This document shows positions 32,114 through 43,359 of a DNA stretch of 64,000 nucleotides, piece by piece. Where the stretch lies: assembly GCA_014904985.1 (NCBI GenBank), contig MU128911.1, positions 601,373 to 665,372 of the forward strand. Reading direction: 5' to 3'. The notes under the pieces were generated by a model. The model was given only the letters and a program-made list of their open reading frames with translations. It was not told the origin of the DNA and did not search any database. Numbering within the stretch: the first letter of the stretch is position 1; each line of letters starts with the position of its first letter. Both the position numbers and the translations under genes were made by a program. Source of the DNA: Hydnum rufescens UP504. Its lineage: Eukaryota > Basidiomycota > Agaricomycetes > Cantharellales > Hydnaceae.

Positions 32114-33859
32114 ATGTCCCCCACTCTCCCAAGCCAACTCCCCACACAACCTCTATTCGCATGGGAAGAAGCAGTAGAGAGGAAACCGGCAGAATGGGTA
32201 GCGTTCCTAGCGACACGAGCCCAGGCCAAGGAGAAGAGGAACGTAGTTCCCCTAGTAACAACAGACGAGATGGAGGAAGCAGCAAGAAGGAGGGGCAAGT
32301 CGTTCAACCCACCTGACCGGGAATGGATGCCTAGGATGTTAGACATCTCCATCAGCTCAGCAAGAACAGAGGCCTTCGTCAAGGGATATAAGGAAGACCC
32401 CAGCTTCAAGCAGCAATGGGAGGAAGCCGTCAGCGATGAATCAGACCTCTCAGCCGCGCGACACTTCTGCAGGTTGGAGGAGGGCCTCCTCCTATTCCAC
32501 GATGCCAATTGGGTTGCTTGTTTATGCGTGCCCAGGTCGGAAGTCAGAAGGGTGATCCAGGAATCCCACGAGTCACCATGGGAAGCTGCCCACGCAGGAT
32601 CCTCCAGGTTATTCCATAAGCTAGCTGTGAGATTCTACTGGCCAAGAATGTGGGTGGACGTAGTAGAATTTATGAGGATGTGCGATGTCTGCCAGAAAAC
32701 CAAGCCAGACAAACGTGGACCCACAGGGAAACTACACCTGCATGTGATCCCTCTACTCCCATTCGAAGTAGTGACCCTGGATCTGATCACGGGCCTCCCG
32801 ACGTCGGGAGGGCACGACACAGTGCTGGTAATTGTGGATAAGCTCACCAAATTTGTCCAATACATCCCCACCGCCTCGAATTTGAAGCAAGAGGGGTTCG
32901 CGAAGCTGTTCGTCCAGCATGTGGCCCTGAAGTATGGCATCCCCCGCCAGATGATCACTGATCGGGACGCCAGGTGGGCCAAGTCCTTCTGGGCTTCAGT
33001 AGCCAAGCATCTAGACTTGAACCTGCTCCTCTCGACCTCGCACCACCCCCAAACCGATGGGCAGACTGAGAAAGCCAACGACATGTTGGAAGTGGCCCTA
33101 CGAGCGTACACTGCTGGGAATCATGGCTCCTGGGCCCAGTGGCTAGGGATGCTGGCGATGGCTCATAATGCGACACTGCATTCTTCCACAGGCTACTTGC
33201 CCTTCTTCCTGCTGCATGGGTATTCTCCACAGATGCAAGCAGTAGCAATAGACCCAGTAAGGAGAGGCATTGAGCGATTCAAACTCAACAACGTAGCAGC
33301 TGCAGCTTTCATCAACGAGCTCAAAGTACATCAATCCCACGCGAGAGATGCCCTAGTACGAGCTCAAGCCAGACAGGCCAGGGCCTATGATCTCAAAAGA
33401 CACGATGAGGAATTCGAAGAAGGGGATGAGGTTCTAGTGAATCCTCACTCCTTGGAGCTAGTAGACGTACAAGGGATGGGGAGAAAGCTAGTACAATGGC
33501 ATATAGGCCCGTTCTTAATTACAGAAAAGATCAACCCGGTGGTTTATCGCCTTCAGCTGCCACCTGAGTATAAGATGCACCCAGTAATAAACATCCAGCA
33601 TTTAACGAAGTACTACCGGGACAAGCAAAGCAGGGGGCGAGTGAGGCTCCCGGAACTAAGGGAACTATCCACAGAGGAAGAATACGAAGTGGAGAAAATA
33701 GTTGGGCATAGGTATAACCCACAGAAGCGACAAAGAGAGTATCTCATGAGATGGAAAGGATATGGACCCGAACACGATACGTTCGAGCCTGAAGGGGGAC
33801 TACGAAACGCATTCTCCAGGCTCAGGGAGTACCGGGGGTCCCTGAAGGAACGTGCTTGA
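32114..33859 (+). CDS. element A integrase with C-terminal chromodomain
   Basis: Open for 581 codons in the same frame as the reverse transcriptase, so it is probably the last part of a polyprotein. HHCC zinc finger: AGSSRLFHKLAVRFYWPR (His pair includes the preceding HAG) and CDVCQK. Catalytic D, D and E appear in VTLDLITGLP, MITDRDARW and HHPQTDGQTEKAND. The C-terminus holds the GPFLITEKINPVVYRLQLP module and a chromodomain, VEKIVGHRYNPQ, YLMRWKGYGPEHDTFEP. Chromodomain-bearing integrases are the mark of chromoviruses and steer insertion to histone-marked chromatin. Confidence 0.9.
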   Translation: MSPTLPSQLPTQPLFAWEEAVERKPAEWVAFLATRAQAKEKRNVVPLVTTDEMEEAARRRGKSFNPPDREWMPRMLDISISSARTEAFVKGYKEDPSFKQQWEEAVSDESDLSAARHFCRLEEGLLLFHDANWVACLCVPRSEVRRVIQESHESPWEAAHAGSSRLFHKLAVRFYWPRMWVDVVEFMRMCDVCQKTKPDKRGPTGKLHLHVIPLLPFEVVTLDLITGLPTSGGHDTVLVIVDKLTKFVQYIPTASNLKQEGFAKLFVQHVALKYGIPRQMITDRDARWAKSFWASVAKHLDLNLLLSTSHHPQTDGQTEKANDMLEVALRAYTAGNHGSWAQWLGMLAMAHNATLHSSTGYLPFFLLHGYSPQMQAVAIDPVRRGIERFKLNNVAAAAFINELKVHQSHARDALVRAQARQARAYDLKRHDEEFEEGDEVLVNPHSLELVDVQGMGRKLVQWHIGPFLITEKINPVVYRLQLPPEYKMHPVINIQHLTKYYRDKQSRGRVRLPELRELSTEEEYEVEKIVGHRYNPQKRQREYLMRWKGYGPEHDTFEPEGGLRNAFSRLREYRGSLKERA

Positions 33860-34026
33860 TGTACTCGTGGACCCACAAGGCAACTGTGGAGCCCCCTCCT
33901 TCCCACTCTTCTCCCTCTCTCTTTTCTCTCTCTCTCTCGCCCTTTCCTCCCTTCTATCTTGTAAGAGCATGCCCCTCAGCCTCATCATCTCCGCAGTCCG
34001 ATCCCGCCTCACTGTGAATAAGCCCG
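33860..34026 (+). other. spacer between integrase and third frame
   Basis: A strongly pyrimidine-rich stretch (33896-33960, TCTC/CTTT runs) follows the integrase stop and could precede an acceptor for a spliced message of the third frame. This is inference only. Confidence 0.3.
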
Positions 34027-36635
34027 ATGGAGCAACCAGGAACCCGTAAGCACAGAGGCATCAGATGCGGACGCTGCTACGCAATGCCTGGGGACAACAC
34101 AGACCCTATGGATCTCCACTACGCACAATACGGGGATGAGGAAGATAACCCAGAATGACACCCCGTTGAGTATCTCTCAACCCAACGCTGTGCCTGCTTC
34201 TTTGTATACCACCTCACCACGCTGAACCTAGTGGGACCATACCCTTGAGTTCAAGGGCTGCCTCCCTTCACCAGTGACCCTACAGCTATCGATGGGAACA
34301 TCTGGATGAATGGGGATGCCTAGGGAAGTTTGAGTGGACATACCGAACTCAACTGCTCCCTAAGAATTACCCCTTCCCCTTGCACTGAGCGTTCATTCCT
34401 CTCGACATCCCGCAATTCAACTTCGACCCCCGCATCCACCTCCTACAGGCATGCGGCCCAAACCCGAACCTACGTTCGCTCTCATTAAAGTTCCTCAGTG
34501 AAGTCCGAGCAGCTGGCGCCACCATGCTGTGCTGCATAAGGCGCATAGACCAAGTGACAGCTCGTTTCCACCTTCTTCTCCCATCCAGTTACGACCCGGA
34601 CTGGCACTTTGGGCCATCGTGGCTGTACCTCCTCCAACAGGGAACGACTCCAGCCCCCACGTGGAAAGCCGCTCACGTTGCTCAAGAGCTGCAGAGGTGC
34701 ATACTCGATGCCACAGGCTTCGTAACCTTGGCTTTCCAAGTCGTACTCTACCTGCTCTGCTTCAAGGAACGCCTCCGACCTCCTCGATTCAGGACTACGA
34801 CACGTCTTACAGGCTTAATAGTCTCTAGCCATGACCGCCATTCCATCCTTATTGGAAGGGGGCTCACCGAGCTGGGAGCTCCCGTATGGTCGATGGCCAT
34901 CGAGAACAAAACCCCCAGCCTCGAACTCTACCCGTGCGGTACCACCCAGTATTCACCCCTCTGGATGGACACTGAGAAGGAAATCAAGATGAGGCACCCC
35001 CACTGGGACTTGCATGACGCATATGCACAAAAGCTGATCCGTGAATCATTCGAGAAGTGACTAGCAGAGCAGGGCCACCAGCGGCTTATGAACCCCCCGG
35101 AGGAGATCTGGGTAACAGAGAAAGGCCACCCACGAGAAACTAAAATGACAGGCCCCTACTATCGTCACCACCCCTCCTATTTCCGCTCCCCACAAGGCCC
35201 TCCGAACGAAAACTATTTAGAAGGCCTCGTACGCTGGCTATCACAAGCCCAGGAAAGTGGCTACTGGCCAATCCTACAGGAACTACAGGAATGTCTCGGC
35301 AAGGACACGTTGCCGCTGTCCAGGTGGGCCGATCACGAAGACGCTAGTCCTCCCTTATTGCTGTTGTTGCAGAACTACCCATTGTGTCAGGAGTGGTTAG
35401 AGCATCGAGGATTCGACTGGCAACAGCCCGAGTCACTCCCCAAAATCCAGCTGCGCTACAAGCTCTCAGCACAACTGGTCAATCCATCTTTGTGCTCCCA
35501 TGGCGCCCCTCCCTCCTTGCTCACCTGTATGGAGGACTACAATCCTTATGTCGCTGCCACCTCAGGATCTATGAGACATCCCTGCTCTGAATCGCCACAA
35601 GAATGGTGTACCAGGCCGCGCACGGCTGCCCCCATGTATCCGGAGGAGGAACTCACTCCCTATGAAGACAATGATAACGCCTTGCCGACCACCGACTTCA
35701 CCCTGCCCGAAGATGTCAGCCCCACAACTCGAGACCCCCAGGCCATAGAGGAAGCCCCCAAGGAGTCAGATCCCAATGAGGTATGGGGTCCTACAGATGA
35801 CTGGACAGATCAGTTCCCAGTGGAATTTTATCCGTTCGTGTACCTGAGACCTGAGGCACACTTGGAGGAGGAATTGCTGGAAAGATATGGCTCAGGGGTC
35901 AAACAATGGCTCTACAAAGAGCCCCATCTCACCCTCATCTTCACAGAAAGGGATCGGGCACGGCATGCGCTGGAAAGCCAAAGGCTGGCCGCGAAGTTCT
36001 ATCCTTCCAAGCCTTCAGCATACGCCCAACGGTACGAGGCCAGCCTTTACCAACCCTGGGGTCCTGAGGCTTCTGCATGGATAGTAGAGGTGCTGATCGA
36101 ATGAAGCCGTAGGAGGCTAAAGCTGTGTCCAATCCCTCCAGCTACCTTAATAAAAGGCAGCCTCACTCGCCCCCCTGGCATGACCTTCAAGTCCGTGGAC
36201 CTGGTTAAACTCCTCCACCCAAACAGTCCTCCACAAGTTCAGGGACTCTCACAGAGCTTAATGTCCAGATATCTCCTCACTTCCCATGACCTCATCACTC
36301 TCCTAGAGAAACAGATCAAATACTTATGCCTACTCATGGCATTCGGCGCCTGGGAACTACTCGAAGCTACACAGAAACTGGATTCTCTGATAAGAAGGCA
36401 CTCGTCGTACCAAGAGCCTGTCAAATTCAACGTCCAGATACCCTTCACTGGTCTGCACTGGACTACACTGGAATGGCTGGCTCAATCCACCCCCAAAGTC
36501 GATCCCATGTCTCTCACGGCTTGTGGCACCTATGCAGGTGAGCAATTCCGTTGGAACGGGTGGTTTGAGCATTATGAAATCATGCTGGATGACCTCGACC
36601 TCGAGGACATGGGCATCCTGCCAAAAGAATCCTAA
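34027..36635 (+). pseudogene. element A accessory third frame, about 870 codons, unknown
   Basis: This lies between the integrase and the 3' LTR on the sense strand. It begins with ATG at 34027 (MEQPGTRKHRGIRC), shifts frame once near 34318, and then stays in one frame to the stop at 36633-36635 (MGILPKES). All other interruptions I followed are TGA (near 34158, 34246, 34386, 35058, 36102). Tryptophan- and tyrosine-rich; pieces such as PDWHFGPSWLYLLQQG, FQVVLYLLCFKER and FNVQIPFTGLHWTTLEWL suggest a folded globular protein. I see no signal peptide, furin-like site or clear membrane anchor, so an envelope protein is not supported. Function unknown. Confidence 0.55.
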
Positions 36636-36653
36636 CACCACGCTGGGGGGCAC

Positions 36654-37224
36654 TGTAATATTGTGTTACTTTATCTACTGTCCGTACTCCATGTATATTA
36701 TGTAAGAGCGTGGCCACTGAGGATTCTAAGTCCCCGCGGCAGCGGAATCAAATTTACCTTTTTGCCCGGACCTCGCAGCTCACGCTCGAACCATGAAACC
36801 GATGCGGCCACACCTCGACCCCGCGACTGAGTTGCATAACATCTATAACGCATCAAGACACGTGATCCATCGCCATAGAGCATGGGGCAGAGACGGATAA
36901 GGAGAGTCACATACAAGCGCGACTCTACTAGGTGAGTGCTGCCTTTTAGGATCTAAACTAACCCACCACTTCTTCCCTAGATAGTAACTGAGCCCCTTGG
37001 CCAGTTACTACCACCTCCCATTCTCCAATCCCCTCCTCTCCTCTCATTTCTCCCACACCCGAAGCGAAGCCAGTGCCTAGCCTCGTTCGTGGTCCTCCCA
37101 TTCGAAGCCAGTGCTTAGAATGGTTGGAGTATCCTTCCTCTTCTATTCACAGATACGCCGAATCCGCCTCATCTAACGATGACAAATACCACGGTCCCTC
37201 GAAGTCGAGGACCACATTATTACA
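36654..37224 (+). repeat. element A 3' LTR
   Basis: 571 bp, paired with 25570-26140. Directly followed by GTGTG, the second copy of the target duplication. Confidence 0.9.
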
Positions 37225-38026
37225 GTGTGGTGTTTTATATCTTCACTTCACTGTATCTCATAGTTCTTTCGTACTTCTTCTAACTTTTGAGCAGCATTCC
37301 ATTCACGATCAATGATGGCTTGGCGATAAGAAGGCCATGCTCAGTACAAGTTGCTGTTCTTGCCAGGCTGCAGAATACTGATTGGGCACTTGTGGAAGTT
37401 TTGTGGTGCGTGAGGGGGATGTGGAGGGGAATAAGAGAGGTGGAATGATGAGCGGGTTGATCTGGTGGATGGTTCTGTGGAGGAGTCAAAGATTTCCCAG
37501 AGTTGCTGTGCAGTCAGGGTTGTAGGTTGCTTGGCGTTCTCTTCCTTCATGTTTTGATTCAATGGGGCAATATTTTATAATATAGGAAGAGGTGTCTGAA
37601 CAGTGCTGAGAGGAGGTGAGTTAAGAGGGATCCGCATCTGTGGGTAGAAGTTATTGATGAAGGGGTGTAATGTGAGGCGGGGATTGAGTGTGCATTGGAA
37701 ACTGAGACCCATGAGTTGGTCGACCTTGGAGGATTCGTCATTATTGTACTGTTTGACAATGGCATCCGAAGTATTCATGGAATCCGACCAGAAACCCTGG
37801 GTTTGTGTCAGTTTTTGAGGTTTGTTCACAAACCATACTTTGGTCGTACCTCACTAGTTTTATTTTCTTCTTTTTTGATGAGCAAAATGAAAACCGGATC
37901 TTCATCAGTCTTGGGACCAGCAAAAATCATAGATAAAGCAGGAGAAGGGGCAGGCGTGTGGATATATTCAAATATGTAGCCTTGAGTGGAAGATGCAGTC
38001 AAGTTGAAGTGGGCAGAGTTGGACAT
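37225..38026 (-). pseudogene. element B accessory frame, N-terminal part (split by element A)
   Basis: Starts MSNSAHFNLTASSTQGYIFE (38026), continues through MIFAGPKTDEDPVFILLIKK, a shift near 37845, SSKVDQLMGLSFQ and TLTAQQLWEIFD, and crosses the element A insertion into 25569-25010. Whole length would be about 450 codons. It lies downstream of the integrase, the same position as the third frame of element A, but I see no sequence similarity. Function unknown. Confidence 0.5.
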
Positions 38027-38585
38027 TGTGGAGAAATGTGATTTGGAGAGAATGCAATACCTGTGGATGGAGGGCTGAGGTACAGCTCATTAGTTTTCAT
38101 GTCACCTTTATAGTTGTTGGGCTTACCCCACACTTGTGTCAGATGTTGCCTGTATGTTTCCTTGTCATAATACAGACATCATCTGGGGTGATTTGGTAGA
38201 GCCATTGAGTGTACATGTGGAACAATAGATACCAAAAAAAAATAAGAAGGAAGGGTCACCAGAGATCTATATTTCATAACTTAAAGCTCGAGTAGGGAAT
38301 CAGAGACATGGAGGATCACATTGCTGCGATGTGGGAGGGATCAGAAGAGGCAGGGTGTTGATTTTTGGCATGGCAGTAGGTTTTTATCATAGACCAGTAA
38401 CAGTTTTTCAAATTCCAGCACTTTCCACAACTCAACATTTCATGGCTCCAGGGTGTCAATTCGAAATTTCTTTTGGCCTCATGTTCATAGGGTTGTCTTA
38501 AGATCTATAGTTTTAGTCATAGTCTTGTGATGCGGCTTGTAGAGATTGTTTCAGGGATTTCCTTTTTGAGAACAGATTTTTCTTT
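38027..38585. other. element B non-coding spacer
   Basis: Between integrase and the accessory frame. No supported frame; an A run occurs at about 38234. Confidence 0.35.
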
Positions 38586-40110
38586 TTATGGACATTCTTC
38601 AGAGGATTCATAAGTGGATTCGGCAATCTGGGACTCCTCTGAGGGGCTCCCTAGGATTTCTTGGAGAAGATTCCTTTGTTTCCACTCCACAATTTTATTT
38701 TCCCAATAGCCCCATGAATCTGTGGCTCTTGGTGGTGGGCAAAGGTAGGTTCTTAATTGATTTTCCGGTCCGAGTGATACTGGGAAGAGTTGTCTCATTA
38801 TTTTTGTTTCTCCTTTGTATATCATGGCTTGGTCTGTGATTTTTGTGTATTTTGCTACATTATTTTGATTTAAATTATGGTCTGTGGCACTGTGGAACTC
38901 ATTGCCAGCGATGTCCGTTGTGGCTATTTGGTCAAGCATATGGTATTTCTTTAAGTGGTTTCCAGCGAATATTCCATTGATTGGGGTTCCATCTAATTCT
39001 GCTAGTTGATAGGATCCATGGGGATGGTAATGCTGAACTCAGTATGGTCCAATCCACCATATTTCCCCTTTTCATCCATGTTGCATTTGTAATACAGAAT
39101 TGAATACTAGAACAATTGTACCCACTTGATAATTTCTGTCTACCAACATATTTTCATTTTGTCTGGCATAATCTTGGGCACTTCGTATTCTTGCTTGAAG
39201 GACATCATTTGAGGCGGCTTGAATATCTTTGTCTCTATGTGCCAATTGGATCCCACGGATTCCTAATAATTCTTCCATGGTTTGGATTGTTCCCCATTTT
39301 AATGTGTACCATGATGCATCTGTAATGTCAAATGGAAACACATGATTTACTCCATAGAGTAGGTAATAGGGGGTGTGGCCAGTCATTCGTTTTACCATTA
39401 CCCAGTCTGCCCACATGCATGAATAAAAATAGTTTGACCATTTACTTGGGTTGCCTTTGCATGCAATGAATAGCGAATTTATCCAAGTCCTGTGCCTGTG
39501 TTATATCATACCATTTGCTTCCGGGTGATAAGGTGCAGCTTGGACAATTGGAACATTATATTCATCCGCCATTGTTTGGACTAATCCATCAAATTCCATA
39601 CCGTTGTCTGTTGTGATTTGTAATATGCAGCTGAACTGGCACATGATGTCCTCAAATAGAAACTGGGTGACATTTTTACTAGAGGCCTTACATAACATTT
39701 TTGCTTCCAGCCATCCAGAGAGATTGTCCCAGAGATCCACAATATATTTGAATCCATTAGATACTGGCATGTGGACTGTGTCCATATTAAATTTACGTAA
39801 TATAGTGTTAACATAGGTCAGGCTCAAAGTGATTTTTGGTCAGGTTGTGGATCTTAATTGGCATTCATAGCATGTTTGGCCAAAAGAATCTATTGGATAA
39901 TTTCTTGAAAGTTGGGTCTCATCCATGGTGGCCTGATTTATCATGTGCTGCTTTACATAAGTGGGCTCGATCATCTGGGTTTTTAACAACTTTCAATGGC
40001 AATTGGCCATTTCTAGGTCTTCTCCACAGGGTTCCTTGATACATAAAATAGTGCTTGGTGGCCTGAATGAATGTTTTGGTGTTCTTGACTCCTGGGGGTA
40101 TTTTTAAATG
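38586..40110 (-). pseudogene. element B integrase
   Basis: On minus: an HHCC finger (AHLCKAAHDKSGHHGWDP at about 39960-39905, CYECQ near 39855), the core with MDTVHMPVSNGF, ITTDNGMEFDGL and AAPYHPEANGM (39827-39501), and a C-terminal stretch ELDGTPINGIFAGN near 38980 that matches the end module of gypsy integrases. Several stops and frame changes occur. A separate frame at 39416-39072 (ADWVMVKRMTGHTPYYLLYG) continues the core. It would insert the cDNA in the nucleus; this copy is inactive. Confidence 0.75.
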
Positions 40111-40475
40111 CTTTAAATAGAATTGAATTCTTTCCCAATAGTCTTTTCCATCAGAATCCTTGATTTTGTGGGGATGTTCTTTGATTTCTGAGTCAGTTTC
40201 TGGGTGTTGAGACTGTGAGTGTTGAGACTGTGAGTGTTGAGACTGTGAGTGCTGGGAGAGTGTCCTGAAATCTTTTGAACTATTGGATGAGCTTGATATG
40301 AAAGAGCCACAAATCCTTCATTCCTAGTTGCATTTTCTTGTGGCCTGATTGAGAGTATTGTGTTATTTTGCCTGAATTCCATGATATCTTCATAGGATTC
40401 CCTTTTGATTTTTGTTGTTGATAATATGGATGCTGAGGAACTGTGCAAGATCCAGTGTTCATATTCTTCAAGAGA
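40111..40475 (-). pseudogene. element B linker between RNase H and integrase
   Basis: Open minus frame (40448-40113) without a domain. It contains an 18 bp DNA repeat, three copies, encoding repeated THSLNT (about 40200-40245). Confidence 0.4.
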
Positions 40476-41058
40476 TCATGGCCCAGTAATAAAATGGCCT
40501 GGTTCATCTGGTTCTAGTTCATCTTCTGAGTTGATTGAGTCATTTTCATGTGCTGGGCATCTGGATAATCCATCTGGACCTTGGTGTTTTGTTGCTGGAA
40601 CATGGGATAATTCGAAATCAAACAGCTGAATATATGAAATCCATCGTGACATAGCTGCATTTGGTAATCCTGGTGTGTTGATAGTTTGCTTTAGAAATTT
40701 GGCATCAACTTCCACTTTGAAATGGATTCCCCAGAGGTCATTTCTTTGGGCTTTGAGTGCTTTGAATAGCCCTTTTAATTCAATTTGTGGCTGGGAATAC
40801 TTGGTTTCAGCTTCATTGTTGGTTACTGATCCAAAGACAATGGGATGACGTCCATCTTCCAGGGTTTGATATTCGATCCAGCCTACTGCAATGATGGAGC
40901 TGTCCACTGCAAGTGTCACAAGGCCATAATCAGAGGTTCATTCATCTTCTTTTAATACTCTGGCTATGTCAATGTTCAAGGATTTTCGAGCAGGAAGATT
41001 TGTGGAGGCTTCTTTTAGCTGATTCATGGCTTCTTCAGCTTGATTGTTCCATTCGAAT
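40476..41058 (-). pseudogene. element B RNase H
   Basis: TLAVDSSIIAVGWIEY, EIELKG-type position KYSQPQIELKGLFKAL and KVEVDAKFLKQTI supply the three acidic positions. It ends with LSHVPATKHQGPDGLSR, the usual close of gypsy RNase H. One TGA sits just upstream (about 40938). It follows the reverse transcriptase without a gap. Confidence 0.75.
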
Positions 41059-41923
41059 TCATTGGAAGTCTTCTTGGTGAGTAATGTGAGAGGTTTGGCT
41101 ATCTTGGCAAATTTCCAAATCCAATTTCAAGCAACTCCAACTGTTCCTAGGAATCCACGGACCTGTGTCACATTCGTTGGGCAAGGCCAGTTCTTTATTT
41201 TTGTGATGATTCCATGATGGGGTCTTCTTCCTTCCATAGAACAAACATTTCCCACAATATGTATAAGTGGTGTAGCAAGTACGAGTTTTGATCCAGAGGC
41301 TGTACATCTGGCTTCAATGAAGGTGGTGAATAATTCATCAACAACCTGAGCGAATTCCCATATGTAATGTTGAATCTTTGGGTTTTCAGGTATTGGTTCG
41401 TCATTGTACTGTGTTTTTGGCCCTTTTCCAGCTACATCATCCACAAAGGCTTCAGCTTTGTCTGGAATCATAGGTCTAATCATATGTGTAACTGTTTTCA
41501 TGAATTCTTGCATAGAGTTTGTGTATCCTTGGGGTAATGTTGTGAGCTTTACAGGTCCAGTGGTGAATCACTTGTTGTGAGTTCCCTGGATTCTTCTGCT
41601 AGTCGTCGTCCATCATATCCTGCATAGAGATCTGCGACAATATAGACTGAGTGTCCTACAAAGCTGTCTGCGAAATCATTGATGTTTGGTGGTAACCCTG
41701 AGTCTTTAACAGAAACCGCATTTAGGGGTTGCAAATCATGGACTATTTGAATGCCTCCTTTAGGTTTTGCTACAGCAAACATTTGGGAATGATAAGAGGA
41801 CCATGATGTTTTGTATTTTCCAGCTGCCAATTGATCTTTAATCATTTTGATAAGTGTTGCAACAATAGCTTTTGGTGGATGAATTGGAGGCAGTTCCCAT
41901 GGAATGTGAGGGACTGTTTCCAT
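41059..41923 (-). pseudogene. element B reverse transcriptase
   Basis: On minus: QMFAVAKPKGGIQIVHDLQPL (split: QMFAVAKPKGG and IQIVHDLQPLNAV), VYIVADLYAGYDGR, then after a stop LPQGYTNSMQEF and the catalytic box AEAFVDDVAGKGP (about 41450-41415). FVDD replaces the more common YVDD/YIDD; this variant is usual in one basidiomycete gypsy group as far as I recall. It ends RGFLGTVGVA. Stops at 41549 and elsewhere make it inactive. Confidence 0.75.
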
Positions 41924-41959
41924 AACATAATCAGAGAAATATTCTGTTTTGAAGATTCC

Positions 41960-42502
41960 TCATTCAGATTCATTGAATGCAAGACCTCTTTCCCTTTGAG
42001 CAACCACATAGAGCAGTAAATCCAGTTCTTCTTCTGAAAGGAAGTCATTGGGGATATTCTCAATTATCTTTTTAATGTGCTCTGGGGTGAGTTTCTTGGT
42101 GTATTGGAAGTCTTTTAGGCTAGGAGGATGTGTGGGAAGTATGAGAGGTGTTATTGGCAGAAGATTTTTGTAGGGAAGACAAATGACTGGTTTTCGAATG
42201 ACTCCCAAGGGTATTGGATTCTTCTTCTTATCCACAGTTTTGTGTTTTGTTTTCCTGGCATTCCTGATGACTTGGCCAATACAATGGCTGAAGTTTTCCA
42301 CTTTTTCAGGAGATTTATTGACAAGGTTTGGCTTTAGTTCATTATAAACGTGCACAAGGTTGTCTTCAAGCTGATTTCCTGATACTGCCGAGGATGATTT
42401 CCAAGTTTCATGGAGGTATTGCACTGAAAGGCTGTCTTTATTCATGATGGCATCCATGAGGTACAGTATTGTTTGTGCTGGGTTGAAGTCCTTTGTATGC
42501 AT
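41960..42502 (-). pseudogene. element B pol N-terminal region
   Basis: Open 180 codons on minus, upstream of the reverse transcriptase and next to the assembly gap. Contains HIKKIIENIPNDFLSEEELDLL. No named domain. The protease should lie in the gap just upstream. Confidence 0.5.
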
Positions 42503-42558
42503 TTCTGGGAGTCATAAGGCCTCTGACAACTCTCTACCAATTGTTGGGATGAATGGTG

Positions 42559-43174
42559 NNNNNNNNNNNNNNNNNNNNNNNNNNNNNNNNNNNNNNNNNN
42601 NNNNNNNNNNNNNNNNNNNNNNNNNNNNNNNNNNNNNNNNNNNNNNNNNNNNNNNNNNNNNNNNNNNNNNNNNNNNNNNNNNNNNNNNNNNNNNNNNNNN
42701 NNNNNNNNNNNNNNNNNNNNNNNNNNNNNNNNNNNNNNNNNNNNNNNNNNNNNNNNNNNNNNNNNNNNNNNNNNNNNNNNNNNNNNNNNNNNNNNNNNNN
42801 NNNNNNNNNNNNNNNNNNNNNNNNNNNNNNNNNNNNNNNNNNNNNNNNNNNNNNNNNNNNNNNNNNNNNNNNNNNNNNNNNNNNNNNNNNNNNNNNNNNN
42901 NNNNNNNNNNNNNNNNNNNNNNNNNNNNNNNNNNNNNNNNNNNNNNNNNNNNNNNNNNNNNNNNNNNNNNNNNNNNNNNNNNNNNNNNNNNNNNNNNNNN
43001 NNNNNNNNNNNNNNNNNNNNNNNNNNNNNNNNNNNNNNNNNNNNNNNNNNNNNNNNNNNNNNNNNNNNNNNNNNNNNNNNNNNNNNNNNNNNNNNNNNNN
43101 NNNNNNNNNNNNNNNNNNNNNNNNNNNNNNNNNNNNNNNNNNNNNNNNNNNNNNNNNNNNNNNNNNNNNNNNNN
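42559..43174. other. assembly gap (616 n)
   Basis: A run of n inside element B between gag and pol. The retropepsin domain is expected here: just upstream the minus frame reads VEITLGDFLGTAHGPAKI, typical of the region before or at the protease. Long X-filled frames over the gap are artefacts. Confidence 0.95.
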
Positions 43175-43359
43175 AGTATTTTTGCAGGTCCATGGGCTGT
43201 TCCAAGGAAGTCTCCAAGAGTTATTTCAACTGTTTGGTTTAGCACCTTCTTTGCTATTTCCTTGTCTTCACAAGCATCTTGAAAGTCTGTAGTGAAACAA
43301 TATGTTGGAGGATTCTTTGGGATTCATTTCTCTGGTTGAGCTATCTCAATGTCTATCAT

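Larger units (their letters stand above)
25570..37224 (+). mobile_element. Ty3/gypsy chromovirus element A, complete, 11.65 kb
   Basis: LTRs of 571 bp (25570-26140 and 36654-37224) begin TGTAATATTG and end in TTATT(G/A)CA. The exact 5 bp target duplication GTGTG lies at 25565-25569 and 37225-37229. The order is first gag-position frame, second gag frame with zinc knuckle, protease, reverse transcriptase, RNase H, integrase with C-terminal chromodomain, then a large accessory frame. A G-rich tract (CGCTGGGGGGCAC) precedes the 3' LTR. It is inserted into the accessory frame of element B. It is the youngest of the two, yet already carries several in-frame TGA codons. Confidence 0.9.

Noticed and set aside
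34027..36635. Retroviral-type envelope gene in element A
   Set aside because: No signal peptide, cleavage site or membrane anchor could be seen; only the position fits.
25570..37224. Nuclear use of TGA as a sense codon
   Set aside because: TAG and TAA end other frames normally, TGA also ends intact frames, and CpG decay in the LTRs gives a simpler explanation.
42442..43292. Long frames of 227-282 codons over the n-run
   Set aside because: They consist mainly of X; the gap is unknown sequence.
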